A DNA stretch of 64,000 nucleotides, taken from Myroides odoratus DSM 2801 (lineage in GTDB: Bacteria > Bacteroidota > Bacteroidia > Flavobacteriales > Flavobacteriaceae). The stretch is taken from contig NZ_CM001437.1 of NCBI RefSeq assembly GCF_000243275.1, positions 2,735,812 through 2,799,811 on the forward strand, read 5' to 3'. Positions 14,566-23,690 of this stretch are shown here, one piece after another. Positions within the stretch are counted from its first letter, which is position 1. Every line of letters begins with the position of its first letter. A program made the translations under genes and the position numbers. The notes beneath the pieces were generated by a model. It saw only the letters and a program-made list of their open reading frames with translations. It did not search any database and was not told the DNA's origin.

Positions 14566-15216
14566 CTAGTCTTCTTTCTCAAACAGGTGATACTGACTAG
14601 AGCTATTCCTCTGTTCTTGAGAAGACTCCCAAATTGTCCAAAAGTGGAGGCGTTGCACCTTTGGTAAAAATAAAATAGGAAGGTCAATCTTTCCTTTTTG
14701 ACGTTCAACTATTTGAAAGCCAATAAAGCAGTTGTTTTGTTTTTCGCAATAGACGCACAAGGTTAACTTATCTTCCTGATGTGCGAGAATATTCATCAAA
14801 GAAGTATCCCAAGTGATGCGTATTGTGGTTGCTGCAATTTGTTGAATTTCTACAGTATGTGCTGCGGGTAGTGTTCCGACAGCGAGTAGTGCTTGATCGA
14901 TAAGGAGATGAGGTTCTCCATCAATCACCTCAATTCCCTTTTTCATCAGTAAGGACATTAATTGTTCTTTCCCTGATATACTTTTGCCGTTTACTACCGC
15001 ATGCGGATAGTAAAGCTTCACTGCTTCACTCACTTGACGCACAAAACTAGACACCAAACGAAGTTTGTCTCGTTGGAGTTTTTGGGCTGGAGTTGCTTTT
15101 TTTGACGATTTTCCAGGTTTCGAGCGCAATAAACTTCGACCTCTCCACTGAACCCCTACAAAAGTTCCAATTTTTCCACTTATTCCTCCAAAGATACCTT
15201 CTCTTAATTCTGCCAT
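14566..15216 (-). CDS. DUF6266 family protein
   Basis: A 216-residue protein with the start typical of DUF6266: GIFGGISGKIGTFVGVQWRG followed by RSKPGKSSKKATPAQKLQRDKL. This family is Bacteroidota-specific, often multi-copy and of unknown function. There is no signal peptide; the C-terminal half looks beta-rich. A single gene with no clear partner. Confidence 0.8.
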   Translation of the reverse strand: MAELREGIFGGISGKIGTFVGVQWRGRSLLRSKPGKSSKKATPAQKLQRDKLRLVSSFVRQVSEAVKLYYPHAVVNGKSISGKEQLMSLLMKKGIEVIDGEPHLLIDQALLAVGTLPAAHTVEIQQIAATTIRITWDTSLMNILAHQEDKLTLCVYCEKQNNCFIGFQIVERQKGKIDLPILFLPKVQRLHFWTIWESSQEQRNSSSQYHLFEKED

Positions 15217-15808
15217 AGTTCTACTTTTTTAAGGTGGTAAGATATTGAAAAAGTACAGCCGGAAAAGTTAACGCATCAAAGCAGGATAAAAAAAATAAAT
15301 GCAGTGTTTACTGAAGGTTAGGGAGAAAATGAAAGGAAGAATAGTTGAATAGTTGAAATGAGAAAAGTCAGAGAAGAACAAACGCAAGAGGCAAATGGGG
15401 AGTATAGAAGTATGGAATCAGTATTGTTGTAGTTAGGGGCTTGTTTGTAGGAGGCTTTGATGAAAAGATTATTAGCTTGGAGATTGATTGGAGGTTCCTT
15501 GGACGTCCCTTCGACAAAAACTATGTTTTTCCTTGTATTGTCCAAGGATTGTCGAGGATTCGTCGAGGAAATTGAAAGCATAGGGTTAACTTGGTAGGGA
15601 GGAGGTGTGGGGGAAGGGCGATAATACCTGATGTTTCCAATTTGGAAAATATAGAATTCAAATATTATGTTTTGTAACAGAAGATTTGTAGGCTTTCCCT
15701 TTTTGTCCTCTTATTTAGGGAAGCCTATAAAAGGGAGGAGCCTACATATATCTAACTAGTTTTTTAAATTTTAAAGTAAAGTCAGTAGGAGGATATAATT
15801 ACAATAAT
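15217..15808. other. Intergenic region with possible structured element
   Basis: No convincing gene. It holds two interleaved complementary pairs: CCTTGGAC (15497-15504) with GTCCAAGG (15540-15547), and TCGACAA (15511-15517) with TTGTCGA (15549-15555). This is a pseudoknot-like order. A short AT-rich reading frame on the minus strand (15318-15581) does not look like a protein. Confidence 0.4.
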
Positions 15809-17842
15809 TTATATATCATCCCATGTATTATTGACTTTTTCAATTATAGAATTTGCTAATTGTAGAGAGCGTAAGACAATTTCTTTATAAGTAAATTCAT
15901 CATATTTATCTATACCAAGAGCATTAGAGTTAGATGGTATTTTTATCCATTTTTGATCTAAATATTCTTCTTTTTTAAAGCTAAATTCCTTGTTGCTTGT
16001 TTTTATATTGCTTCCTGAGTGTAATAACCATTTATTACCTATAAATTCAATTAGTGTATCTTCTGTTTGAGTTTGTTTTGATTCATCTAATTCAAAAGCA
16101 GAATCGAGTGAATTAATATCAATTTTAATCTGTTCCCAGTTAATATGCGCTAAGTATACTTGCTTGTTTTGTTGTAGTTCGTTTATATATAGTATTATAT
16201 CATTTTTTTTATACATATGCTGACTCCAATATTGAAGCCATTTTGAAGGAAATAGATGGTCTAACTGCCATTTTGCATATTGCTTTGGACTATGAGAGCA
16301 AAGTGCTTTAAAATCATATAAATAAGTATATAAAGCTAAAACTAGTTTGGCTTCATTATTATTTTTAGTTTTGATTAAATCAATAATTGAACGGCTAAAA
16401 GTTAATGGGTTCTTTTGAAGGAAAATGTTTTTATTTTGTTGTGTAAAATCTTTAACCAGCTCCATGTATTCGCCTCGAATAATATTCGATTTTTTATTTT
16501 TATAAATTTCGGTGTGAAATACTATTCTAATTATGCTCCAAATGGATTGAATGATAATATATTTTTCTTCTAATAATTGATGATTTGTACGAATAACTGA
16601 AAACAATAACAGTCGTGAGTTATCCGATACATCTAATGTACTTTTTAATAGTTGAAATAAAGCTTTTACTTTATCTTGTTCTTTCTTATCAAAAGAATTT
16701 ATAAACTCATTGCCTTCATTTAAAGAGTAATGGAGTATTTTATGAAAATCTATTATTTTTAATGTTTCCTCTAAAAAGCTGAGTATACTTATATCATTCT
16801 GTAGATATTTAGTTGTAAAAAGAGTGATAAAGTCATCTTCTCTAGTGAAATTATCTCCATTTACTGAATTGAAAAAAACCTTATAAAAATCATCTTCAGA
16901 TTTCACGTAACTATTTTCTATTAGAAAGCTAATTCCGGCATAAATACTTTTCCATTTTAAACGAACTTGATCAATTGTATCAATTGAACTTTTGATTATT
17001 GATTTAAAACGAAGTTTATCCACTAAGGTTAATTTTTTACCTCTATTGTTGAGTGATTCAAAAATTTGTATCGAATCATCATGGCTTTGAAGAGGAATCT
17101 CAATCAACCAGCATTTTGTAACAAGACTTTCAATAAACTTTATAAAAGATTCAATATTAGCACTTGTTTTTTGATCGTTTTTGACGAAATTATATTCTAG
17201 ATATGCCTTTATTGTTTCAATTGAACTAAGGATTGTTTTAGCTGTGACAGAACCCTGCTCCTGAGCTTTTCGAGTCTCTTCTCCGAATTTTAATCTAGTA
17301 CTTTCTAGTTCAGCAAAGGTATCTATGTTTTGAAAGTTTACTATGTAATTTGTAAAGTGAACTTTCATATCTGGTTCCGTCTCAAATACAGGTTTAGAAG
17401 TCAACCCATCGAGCTTAACTAAACAGCGATTACATATCTCTTTGATAGTATCGAGGTTTCTCTTAATCTCAGAATGCGATGCAAAATCAAAGTCAGACCA
17501 ATGAAAGCGCAATAGTGTTGCCTCTCTTAATATGATTTGAATGGTTGTTATTCGTTGTTGACCATCTAAAAGCTCTGAATATTTAGTTTCAGAAGATCGT
17601 CTGACAGTAAATATTGGACCCAAAAACCAAGAGGAATCTTCTTTTTTTGAAAGCCTAGATATATCTTCTAAAAGATCCTTAATGTTTTTCTCTGTCCATG
17701 AATACGGTCGTTGATAATCAGGTATTTTTAATATATAATTTCCTTCAGTAAAAAACTCAGATACCGTACGTGGAGATACTAAATATCGTTTACCATTATT
17801 ACTCCCTTCATATGATAAAATCTTATCAAATACTTTATTCAT
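15809..17842 (-). CDS. DUF262 / HNH-like (DUF1524-type) restriction-like protein
   Basis: A 677-residue protein of the GmrSD class. The N-terminal DUF262 part shows IPDYQRPYSW (40-49) and LLDGQQRITT (91-100), the latter being the ParB-like NTP-binding/hydrolysis motif. The C-terminal region has WQLDHLFPSKW near residue 530, an HNH-type nuclease signature as in DUF1524. Relatives are modification-dependent (type IV) restriction enzymes and phage-defence nucleases. The gene overlaps the small gene upstream by eight bases, and a cytosine methyltransferase is encoded divergently, suggesting a restriction-modification-like unit. Confidence 0.88.
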   Translation of the reverse strand: MNKVFDKILSYEGSNNGKRYLVSPRTVSEFFTEGNYILKIPDYQRPYSWTEKNIKDLLEDISRLSKKEDSSWFLGPIFTVRRSSETKYSELLDGQQRITTIQIILREATLLRFHWSDFDFASHSEIKRNLDTIKEICNRCLVKLDGLTSKPVFETEPDMKVHFTNYIVNFQNIDTFAELESTRLKFGEETRKAQEQGSVTAKTILSSIETIKAYLEYNFVKNDQKTSANIESFIKFIESLVTKCWLIEIPLQSHDDSIQIFESLNNRGKKLTLVDKLRFKSIIKSSIDTIDQVRLKWKSIYAGISFLIENSYVKSEDDFYKVFFNSVNGDNFTREDDFITLFTTKYLQNDISILSFLEETLKIIDFHKILHYSLNEGNEFINSFDKKEQDKVKALFQLLKSTLDVSDNSRLLLFSVIRTNHQLLEEKYIIIQSIWSIIRIVFHTEIYKNKKSNIIRGEYMELVKDFTQQNKNIFLQKNPLTFSRSIIDLIKTKNNNEAKLVLALYTYLYDFKALCSHSPKQYAKWQLDHLFPSKWLQYWSQHMYKKNDIILYINELQQNKQVYLAHINWEQIKIDINSLDSAFELDESKQTQTEDTLIEFIGNKWLLHSGSNIKTSNKEFSFKKEEYLDQKWIKIPSNSNALGIDKYDEFTYKEIVLRSLQLANSIIEKVNNTWDDI

Positions 17843-18371
17843 TTTTTATTTTTTCAATTTTAGAATATTCTTCAAAAGTGGTTATATTGTAATTAGAGAA
17901 ACCTTTCATTTCGATGAAATAGATTTCAGTTGCATTCTTTTTTAAATTAAAAATGGTAAAGAAATCATGGAGTGTTTTTTTGACATCTTTGATTTTGATA
18001 AAAGTTTTATCTACAAGATTACTTTGTTTTCCAAAAGAATCTTCTAAAATAAAAAAGTAAATTTTTTTGGACTGGTATTTCGAAATTGATTCAATAAATA
18101 CATTAAAAAAAGATCTTTTATTTTCCGTCATCTTTATGATTACAGATTCATCATGGGGGTTATCAAATAAAACTTTCAGTGTTTTGTTGTATCTAATTTG
18201 ATTTCCTAGTTTTAATATTCCAACCTTTTCCTCTTGCGCTGATAGATACTCGTTTACAATCTCATCTTCTATTTTTTCTAATTGTTGAATTATCTTCTCA
18301 TCTAAATCTGTTCTTTTTTCTATATTAATTATAGAATCATTGTAGTCGAATTTGTAAAAATTATAGTTCAT
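17835..18371 (-). CDS. Unrecognised partner of the DUF262 protein
   Basis: I do not recognise the family. The 178-residue protein is Lys/Asp/Glu-rich with no membrane segment or signal peptide. It has alternating hydrophobic strands (KKIYFFILEDSF, NATEIYFIEMKGF) that suggest an alpha/beta fold. It overlaps the DUF262 gene by eight bases and shares a promoter region with it, so the two are almost certainly co-translated. It could be a specificity, partner or regulatory subunit. Confidence 0.7.
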   Translation of the reverse strand: MNYNFYKFDYNDSIINIEKRTDLDEKIIQQLEKIEDEIVNEYLSAQEEKVGILKLGNQIRYNKTLKVLFDNPHDESVIIKMTENKRSFFNVFIESISKYQSKKIYFFILEDSFGKQSNLVDKTFIKIKDVKKTLHDFFTIFNLKKNATEIYFIEMKGFSNYNITTFEEYSKIEKIKNE

Positions 18372-18698
18372 TATCTTATGCTTTGTAATTGTTAGAGTAA
18401 ATTAAATCAAATAAAAACCAAATTAATTAATTATAATCAAAGATATAATTAATTGTTGGATAATATTCCATCTTATATTTATGTGTGATAATGTTTTAAT
18501 TTAAAAGGTATTAGTGTGAGATCTTATTCTAGTTTGATTAATTATAAGGAAACAAATGAATCTTATAGTGTCAAATTTTATGAAAATACTTATTTCTAAA
18601 ATTGATTGAATTATAGTATTTTTACCCAAATTTCATACTACAAAAAGGAGAAGTAGATTCCTCTTCTTCTATAATTGATATTCATTTAATTAAACAAA
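18372..18698. other. AT-rich divergent control region of the DUF262/methyltransferase island
   Basis: A 327-bp gap between divergent genes with no ORF of note. It contains a perfect 11-bp inverted repeat, AATTAATTATA (18425-18435) and TATAATTAATT (18444-18454), eight bases apart. I see no clean TAnnTTTG box. A region like this could hold control sites for methyltransferase-first expression. Confidence 0.4.
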
Positions 18699-19943
18699 AT
18701 GACAAAAAAAATAAAGGTTGTTGAGCTTTTTGCTGGAGTAGGTGGTTTTCGTATTGGTTTGGAAAAAGCTAATACAGAATTAAACGATAATTTTTTTGAT
18801 GTAGTTTGGAGTAATCAATGGGAGCCTTCAACTGTGTCACAGCATGCTTCAATGATTTATGAGAACAGATGGGGAGGTGAAAATCACAGTAATGTAAACA
18901 TAGAGGAAGTTCCTACAAATGAAATTCCAAATCACGATATTTTGGTTGGAGGTTTTCCGTGCCAAGATTATTCTGTAGCTACAACGCTGAAAAACTCTAA
19001 AGGTATTTTAGGAAAGAAAGGTGTATTGTGGTGGTCTATTAATAGGATATTGACAGAAAAAGAGAATAAACCAAGATACTTAATATTTGAAAATGTAGAT
19101 CGTTTATTAAAGTCACCTAGTAATCAAAGAGGACGTGATTTTGCAGTAATGTTAAAGTGTTTAAATGATTTAGGATATGCTGTAGAGTGGAGAGTTATCA
19201 ACGCAGCAGATTATGGGATGCCTCAAAAAAGAAGGAGGGTTTTCTTTATTGGATATCATATTACGTCAGAGGTATATCAAACAATTGATGCAAGTGATTT
19301 ACAGGCATGGTGTATCAATGACGGAATTATAGCGAATGCTTTTCCTGTTGGAACCGATGTTGTCAACGAAAAACATATTGCATTTAATGATTCATTAAAT
19401 AACATAAGTGAGGAGTTTGGAAAAGGGAGGAAAATTTCTGAATTTGAAAATGCAGGTATCATGATTAATGGGCAAATTTATACTGCAAAGGTAAAACCTC
19501 AATATGAAGGAAATAGACAAGTTTTAAAGGATATTTTAGAAAATGTAGAAAATGTTCCTCAAGAGTATTTTATTCCAGATGAAGATATTGATAAATGGAA
19601 TTACCTGAAAGGAGCTAAGAAAGAAATTCGTAAAAGTTCTACGGGTTTTGAATACAATTATGCTGAAGGAGGAATGATATTTCCCGATAATATAGAGGAT
19701 GCTTCAAGAACAATTATCACTGGTGAAGGAGGGAAAAGTCCTTCTCGTTTTAAACACGTTGTAAAAACTGAAAAAGGTTTAAGAAGATTGATGCCTGTTG
19801 AACTAGAGCGTTTAAATATGTTTCCAGATAATCATACGCAACAAATAGGAGTAACTGATACGAAGCGAGCGTTTTTAATGGGAAATGCTTTAGTAACAGG
19901 AATTGTAACAAAACTTGCTTTGGAATTAAGAAATAGACATTAA
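18699..19943 (+). CDS. DNA (cytosine-5-)-methyltransferase
   Basis: A 414-residue m5C methyltransferase that transfers a methyl group from S-adenosylmethionine to cytosine in DNA. Motif I is ELFAGVGGFRIG (9-20), motif IV with the catalytic Cys88 is GGFPCQ, motif VI is ENV at 131-133, motif VIII is QKRRR at 176-180, and motifs IX-X are near the C-terminus (RRLMPVELERLNMFP, LMGNALV). The order is canonical and complete. The target sequence cannot be inferred. It is divergent from the DUF262 operon, so it likely provides self-protection or marks DNA in that system. Confidence 0.95.
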   Translation: MTKKIKVVELFAGVGGFRIGLEKANTELNDNFFDVVWSNQWEPSTVSQHASMIYENRWGGENHSNVNIEEVPTNEIPNHDILVGGFPCQDYSVATTLKNSKGILGKKGVLWWSINRILTEKENKPRYLIFENVDRLLKSPSNQRGRDFAVMLKCLNDLGYAVEWRVINAADYGMPQKRRRVFFIGYHITSEVYQTIDASDLQAWCINDGIIANAFPVGTDVVNEKHIAFNDSLNNISEEFGKGRKISEFENAGIMINGQIYTAKVKPQYEGNRQVLKDILENVENVPQEYFIPDEDIDKWNYLKGAKKEIRKSSTGFEYNYAEGGMIFPDNIEDASRTIITGEGGKSPSRFKHVVKTEKGLRRLMPVELERLNMFPDNHTQQIGVTDTKRAFLMGNALVTGIVTKLALELRNRH

Positions 19944-19967
19944 TATTCTATTATAAAAAAGAACAAG

Positions 19968-20004
19968 GACCGATTGAAGAATTTACTTCATATCGGTCTT
20001 TTTT
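19968..20004 (+). terminator. Terminator after the methyltransferase gene
   Basis: GACCGAT and TGAAG pair with CTTCA and ATCGGTC (one bulged T), followed by TTTTTT. Confidence 0.75.
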
Positions 20005-20060
20005 ATTTTCAGCAAAGCAAAACCCTTCCCACCCAAATTACCCTTACATTTAATAAAAAC

Positions 20061-20897
20061 ATGAAATACCTCCCATTTATCCTATTGCTCGTCATCAGTT
20101 GTCAACAGATTCAAGGACAGCAAGACTTGAAACAACCTCCGCTTACTCCAGAGCAAAAGGCCAAGCAAGACAGCATTATTGAAACCTATGCGACGAATAA
20201 AGCCCACCGCTATAACTATAGTTTTAATCTGAAAGAATGGCAAGACGCCTTGGATGAAGGATTAGCACAAGATTCGACCATTGCCTATTTGTGGCAGCAG
20301 AAAGCTATGCCTTATTTTAAAAGTAGAAAATATGAAGTGGGAATGGAGTATATCGATAAAGCGGTACAGTATGACCCAGAGCGTTATTTGGGCTACCGCG
20401 CTTTTATCAAATGTGTATTTTCAAAAAACTATCGCGATGCCATTGCTGATTTCGAAACTTGTATGGCCAATTGGGGCGATCGCTATGAAATGGATCACAC
20501 CTATACTTTTTACATTGGCTTATCGTACTTGCAATTGAATGAATTCGATAAAGCTGAAACCTATTTTAAACGGGCAGTAGCCAAGCAGAAAGAAATATTC
20601 CCCGATGTACATCACTTGGAACTCTTCTATTTGGGTATTGTTTGTTATGAACAAGAGCGCTTTACAGAAGCTATCGCTTATTTTGAACAAGCTGTAGTTA
20701 ACTACAAAGAATTTTCAGATGCCTATTATTATAAGGGATTGAGTCAGTGGAAAATGAAAGAATCAGAGGAGAAAATTAAAGCAACTTCAGATTTATTTTT
20801 CATGTATAACCAGCAGGGGTTTTCAATTAATGAAGCCAATGCTATTTATGAACGATATCCGTATCAGATACCTAAACAACAACCTATTTCGGATTAA
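20061..20897 (+). CDS. TPR-repeat lipoprotein
   Basis: I chose the ATG at 20061, which gives a lipoprotein signal MKYLPFILLLVISC with the lipidated Cys near residue 14. An earlier in-frame start lies inside the terminator hairpin of the previous gene. The mature part (278 residues in total) has TPR-like repeats, for example EVGMEYIDKAVQYDPERY, FDKAETYFKRAV and FTEAIAYFEQAV, which are protein-binding scaffolds. Probably a periplasmic or outer-membrane-anchored protein; the partner is unknown. Confidence 0.8.
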   Translation: MKYLPFILLLVISCQQIQGQQDLKQPPLTPEQKAKQDSIIETYATNKAHRYNYSFNLKEWQDALDEGLAQDSTIAYLWQQKAMPYFKSRKYEVGMEYIDKAVQYDPERYLGYRAFIKCVFSKNYRDAIADFETCMANWGDRYEMDHTYTFYIGLSYLQLNEFDKAETYFKRAVAKQKEIFPDVHHLELFYLGIVCYEQERFTEAIAYFEQAVVNYKEFSDAYYYKGLSQWKMKESEEKIKATSDLFFMYNQQGFSINEANAIYERYPYQIPKQQPISD

Positions 20898-20942
20898 AAA
20901 ACAAAAAGTTTAACGTATCTTAGTGGGACGCAATAGCTGTAT

Positions 20943-21353
20943 ATGAAGACGAATCGGAAGTATATTGTACAATTTGTTTGGGGTGTTTCGGGCATCCTGA
21001 TTATGGCTTTGATTTTATTTGGAGGACTTTTTTATTTAGGGGAACAGGAGAGAACACCTGTGGTGATAAATGAAAGTGGTTTTTGTGGAGTCCCGAATCT
21101 ACCTGAAGACATGCAAAGAGGAAAAGAATTATTTGATCAAAATTGCTTGGCGTGTCATAAACTAGAGATTAACGTACTTGGACCTGCACTAAAAGATACA
21201 GACCATTTGGTAGTACATACGTGGTTGTTTGTTGAACCAAATAAAAAGGATCAAGTAGAATATGGATGGATGTTTCATGTTCAAACATTTAAAGATCGAA
21301 TATCAGAAGCAGAAAGTTTAGCGATTAGTTCCTATTTGAATCAGACAAACTAA
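20943..21353 (+). CDS. Membrane-anchored c-type cytochrome
   Basis: A 136-residue protein with an N-terminal membrane anchor (about residues 10-30) and one haem-binding motif CLACH (residues about 74-78) preceded by RGKELFDQN, the usual class I cytochrome c lead-in. The C-terminal part has a methionine (YGWMFHVQTF) that could be the second haem ligand. It likely works in periplasmic electron transfer. A single gene following the TPR lipoprotein gene. Confidence 0.85.
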   Translation: MKTNRKYIVQFVWGVSGILIMALILFGGLFYLGEQERTPVVINESGFCGVPNLPEDMQRGKELFDQNCLACHKLEINVLGPALKDTDHLVVHTWLFVEPNKKDQVEYGWMFHVQTFKDRISEAESLAISSYLNQTN

Positions 21354-21494
21354 TAAGATGAAAAGGAGGGGGGCTGAAGAAAAGGAAACTATTGATAAAC
21401 ATAATTTGGATTAGCTGTCAAAACAGTGCGTAAATTACAAGAACTGTATTAACTTTCACACCAGAAATACTACCTTTGTAGTAAACCGACTCAC

Positions 21495-22034
21495 ATGAAA
21501 AAACTATTGACATTAGCCATCGTATGCTTGTTTACCCTAGCGTGTAAACAAAATACACAACAAGAAGCACCTGCACATCAAGCAACAACCAAAGAAGAAG
21601 TTGCCAAAGCGTTTGAAAGTACTGCTGCATTGAAAAAGATAAGCAGCGAATTGCTTGTTCCCATGGAGATTGTTGAACCCGCTTCTAAAGACGTAACAAC
21701 CAAATACGGATTAGAATTTGGAGGGAACTGTTATGCATGTGATGTGGTGAACATCTTAATCGATGGAGAGATGATTAATTTGATGAATGCATGTGATTTA
21801 CACAGTCAGGTTTCGTATACCATAGAATCAGTGGAAGAAAAAGGCAAGCAAATTAGCATTCGCACCCAAGCTCATACGTTTGTATTTGAACAAGTAGATG
21901 ACTATCCAGTATATAGTTTGAAGGTTATTGGGGAAGAAATTGATGAATCGATGTTTAGAGAAGCTTCTTTTTATACGTTGCGCAGTTTGTTAGAAACATT
22001 TGAAGTACACGATTGTGGAGATTTTGAAGGATAA
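21495..22034 (+). CDS. Uncharacterised lipoprotein
   Basis: A 179-residue product with a lipoprotein signal (MKKLLTLAIVCLFTLAC, Cys17). The family is not recognised. The mature part has paired cysteines in NCYACDV and NACDLHSQ, which could form disulfides or bind metal. A TACCTTTG -7 box is at 21471-21478, 16 bases before the start, and a very strong terminator follows the gene, so it is monocistronic. Confidence 0.75.
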   Translation: MKKLLTLAIVCLFTLACKQNTQQEAPAHQATTKEEVAKAFESTAALKKISSELLVPMEIVEPASKDVTTKYGLEFGGNCYACDVVNILIDGEMINLMNACDLHSQVSYTIESVEEKGKQISIRTQAHTFVFEQVDDYPVYSLKVIGEEIDESMFREASFYTLRSLLETFEVHDCGDFEG

Positions 22035-22045
22035 AGAATTATAAA

Positions 22046-22085
22046 ATATAAAAAGCCCTTAGTGAACACTAAGGGCTTTTTATAT
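22046..22085 (+). terminator. Strong terminator
   Basis: A 19-bp perfect stem containing AAAAAGCCCTTAGTG and its complement with a 2-base loop, T-rich on the 3' side. Confidence 0.9.
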
Positions 22086-22290
22086 TTTGCTTTTTTGTTT
22101 TTTTGCTTTTTTGAAGAATTGTCGATTAAAGAAAGAATGCTCTTAACCCATAACCTCCCATCACTCATAACCTTCCAAATCGATTGGAGAGGAGAAAGTG
22201 GAAAAGGGAGAGAAGTAAATTTTCGATTAAAACAGCGTTACTTCTTTAATCGATAAATCTTACGACTTTGCGAAAAAGCAAAAAATCGAC
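22086..22290. repeat. Intergenic palindromic repeat region
   Basis: The region starts with GCTTTTTTG-type runs and ends with GCGAAAAAGCAAAAAA, like the repeat units at 49.6-50.7 kb. Inside are CGATTAAAGAA and TTCTTTAATCG in inverted order, and a GGTTATGAGTGATGG sequence (minus strand) related to other G-rich repeats here. No gene is apparent. Confidence 0.5.
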
Positions 22291-22307
22291 CTCACGAAAA
22301 ACAAACC

Positions 22308-23678
22308 TCACAAATTAGGATTACTCTGTACTTCTTTCAACGGAATAGGCAATTGATATAATGGGCTACCAAAAAGCTGTTGTTTACTATCCGTAGCGGC
22401 GGCTAAATCTTCTGTATTTCGTTCTAGTGGTTGCCCTAATCGCTTTAAGTCAAAGTAACGATGTCCTTCAAAGGCTAATTCTTTGAATCGCTCCGTTAAA
22501 ATAACAGATTCATCCAGTTCCGTTATCGTGATTTCTTCTCCTGTTCGTGCCTCTAGTAGCGCTTGTATATCGCGTATTCCCAACGCAGTAGCACCTGTTC
22601 GGAAATAGGCTTCTGCGCGAATCAGATATACTTCTGCTAGGCGAAATACGGGTAAATCACTGATGCGATTCTCATTTCCTTCCCCGGAGTATTTGGCAAT
22701 TTGGTTCGCTTGCTCTTCCCCAAAGAAAAGCGAGAAACGCACGTCTTCTTCCGCATAGGATTGGATTAGTTTCGTTGAACCATAAAACAAACTCTTTCCC
22801 GTATTGAAGTTGTACCATAAGGTATTGGGACGTAGGTCATCTTCATTGTTTCTTGCTAATTTGAAAATCACTTCTGCCGTTTGATTGGCTCTCCATAAGG
22901 CGGTGTATTGCTCCTTTGTAGCTAAGGTATATTGCGTCATGATTTTTGTTGCATAGGTAATGGCTTGAGGATACTCTTTTTGGTATAGGGCTACTCGTGC
23001 AGCTAAAGCATAAGTAGCATCTAGTGAAAATCGAGTCGGTGCATGCGTATTCGTCAAGTGTTCTTCTGCAGCTTGCAGGTCTTTCCATACAAGGGTATAA
23101 AAGTCAGCTAGGGGCGTTTTTCCTGGTTTTTGAAATAAATCGGTATTCGTAACATAAGGAATAGTCAAAGCGTGTCCCTTTTTTGCATCAGAATCACCAA
23201 AGATGCGATGCAGTTCAAAGTGAACCATAGCACGCAATCCTTTTAATTCTCCTTCCAATATCGCCATGGCTTCCTTATCTTCCTCAGATTCTTGTGGTAC
23301 GCGATCTTTATTTTCCAATAGCGTATTGATTTTATAAAGGGCATGATAGTAATCCTTCCATGTTTCATGAAGGATTTCATCATCTGAGCTATAGGTCCAT
23401 CGGTTCAGGTGAACGGCATAACCGTCTACTCCTGTATTCTCACTACTCAATTTACATTCATCTGCCATAATGGATCCCAATAAGGTGGAGTTTTCTAAGT
23501 GTAAGTTGTTGTAAACCCCGACTACACCATATTCAAAGTAGCGTACGGATTTGTAAATCTGATCAGAATCCACATTTTCCTTCGGATCAAGGTCTAACAT
23601 GCGATCACAACTCGTCAAAAAGACAAGTGCGAGTAGAAGAAGGAAGCTGTTTCTTAGGGTATATGTTGTTGTATGCAT
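22308..23678 (-). CDS. susD: SusD/RagB family nutrient-uptake lipoprotein
   Basis: A 456-residue outer-membrane lipoprotein of the SusD/RagB class that captures a nutrient and passes it to its SusC partner. A signal peptide with lipobox FLTSC (Cys24) is followed by the family's DLDPKENV and YGVVGVYNNLHL; FRLAEVYLIRAEAYFR and ELAFEGHRYFDLKRLG are typical SusD helices. It is encoded 12 bases downstream of susC in the same operon. The substrate cannot be named; no glycoside hydrolase gene is nearby. Confidence 0.93.
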   Translation of the reverse strand: MHTTTYTLRNSFLLLLALVFLTSCDRMLDLDPKENVDSDQIYKSVRYFEYGVVGVYNNLHLENSTLLGSIMADECKLSSENTGVDGYAVHLNRWTYSSDDEILHETWKDYYHALYKINTLLENKDRVPQESEEDKEAMAILEGELKGLRAMVHFELHRIFGDSDAKKGHALTIPYVTNTDLFQKPGKTPLADFYTLVWKDLQAAEEHLTNTHAPTRFSLDATYALAARVALYQKEYPQAITYATKIMTQYTLATKEQYTALWRANQTAEVIFKLARNNEDDLRPNTLWYNFNTGKSLFYGSTKLIQSYAEEDVRFSLFFGEEQANQIAKYSGEGNENRISDLPVFRLAEVYLIRAEAYFRTGATALGIRDIQALLEARTGEEITITELDESVILTERFKELAFEGHRYFDLKRLGQPLERNTEDLAAATDSKQQLFGSPLYQLPIPLKEVQSNPNL

Positions 23679-23690
23679 CTGTGTTATCTT

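Noticed and set aside
15318..15581. 87-codon minus-strand frame
   Set aside because: No family resemblance, low-complexity serine/leucine composition, no promoter or partner; overlaps the possible pseudoknot.
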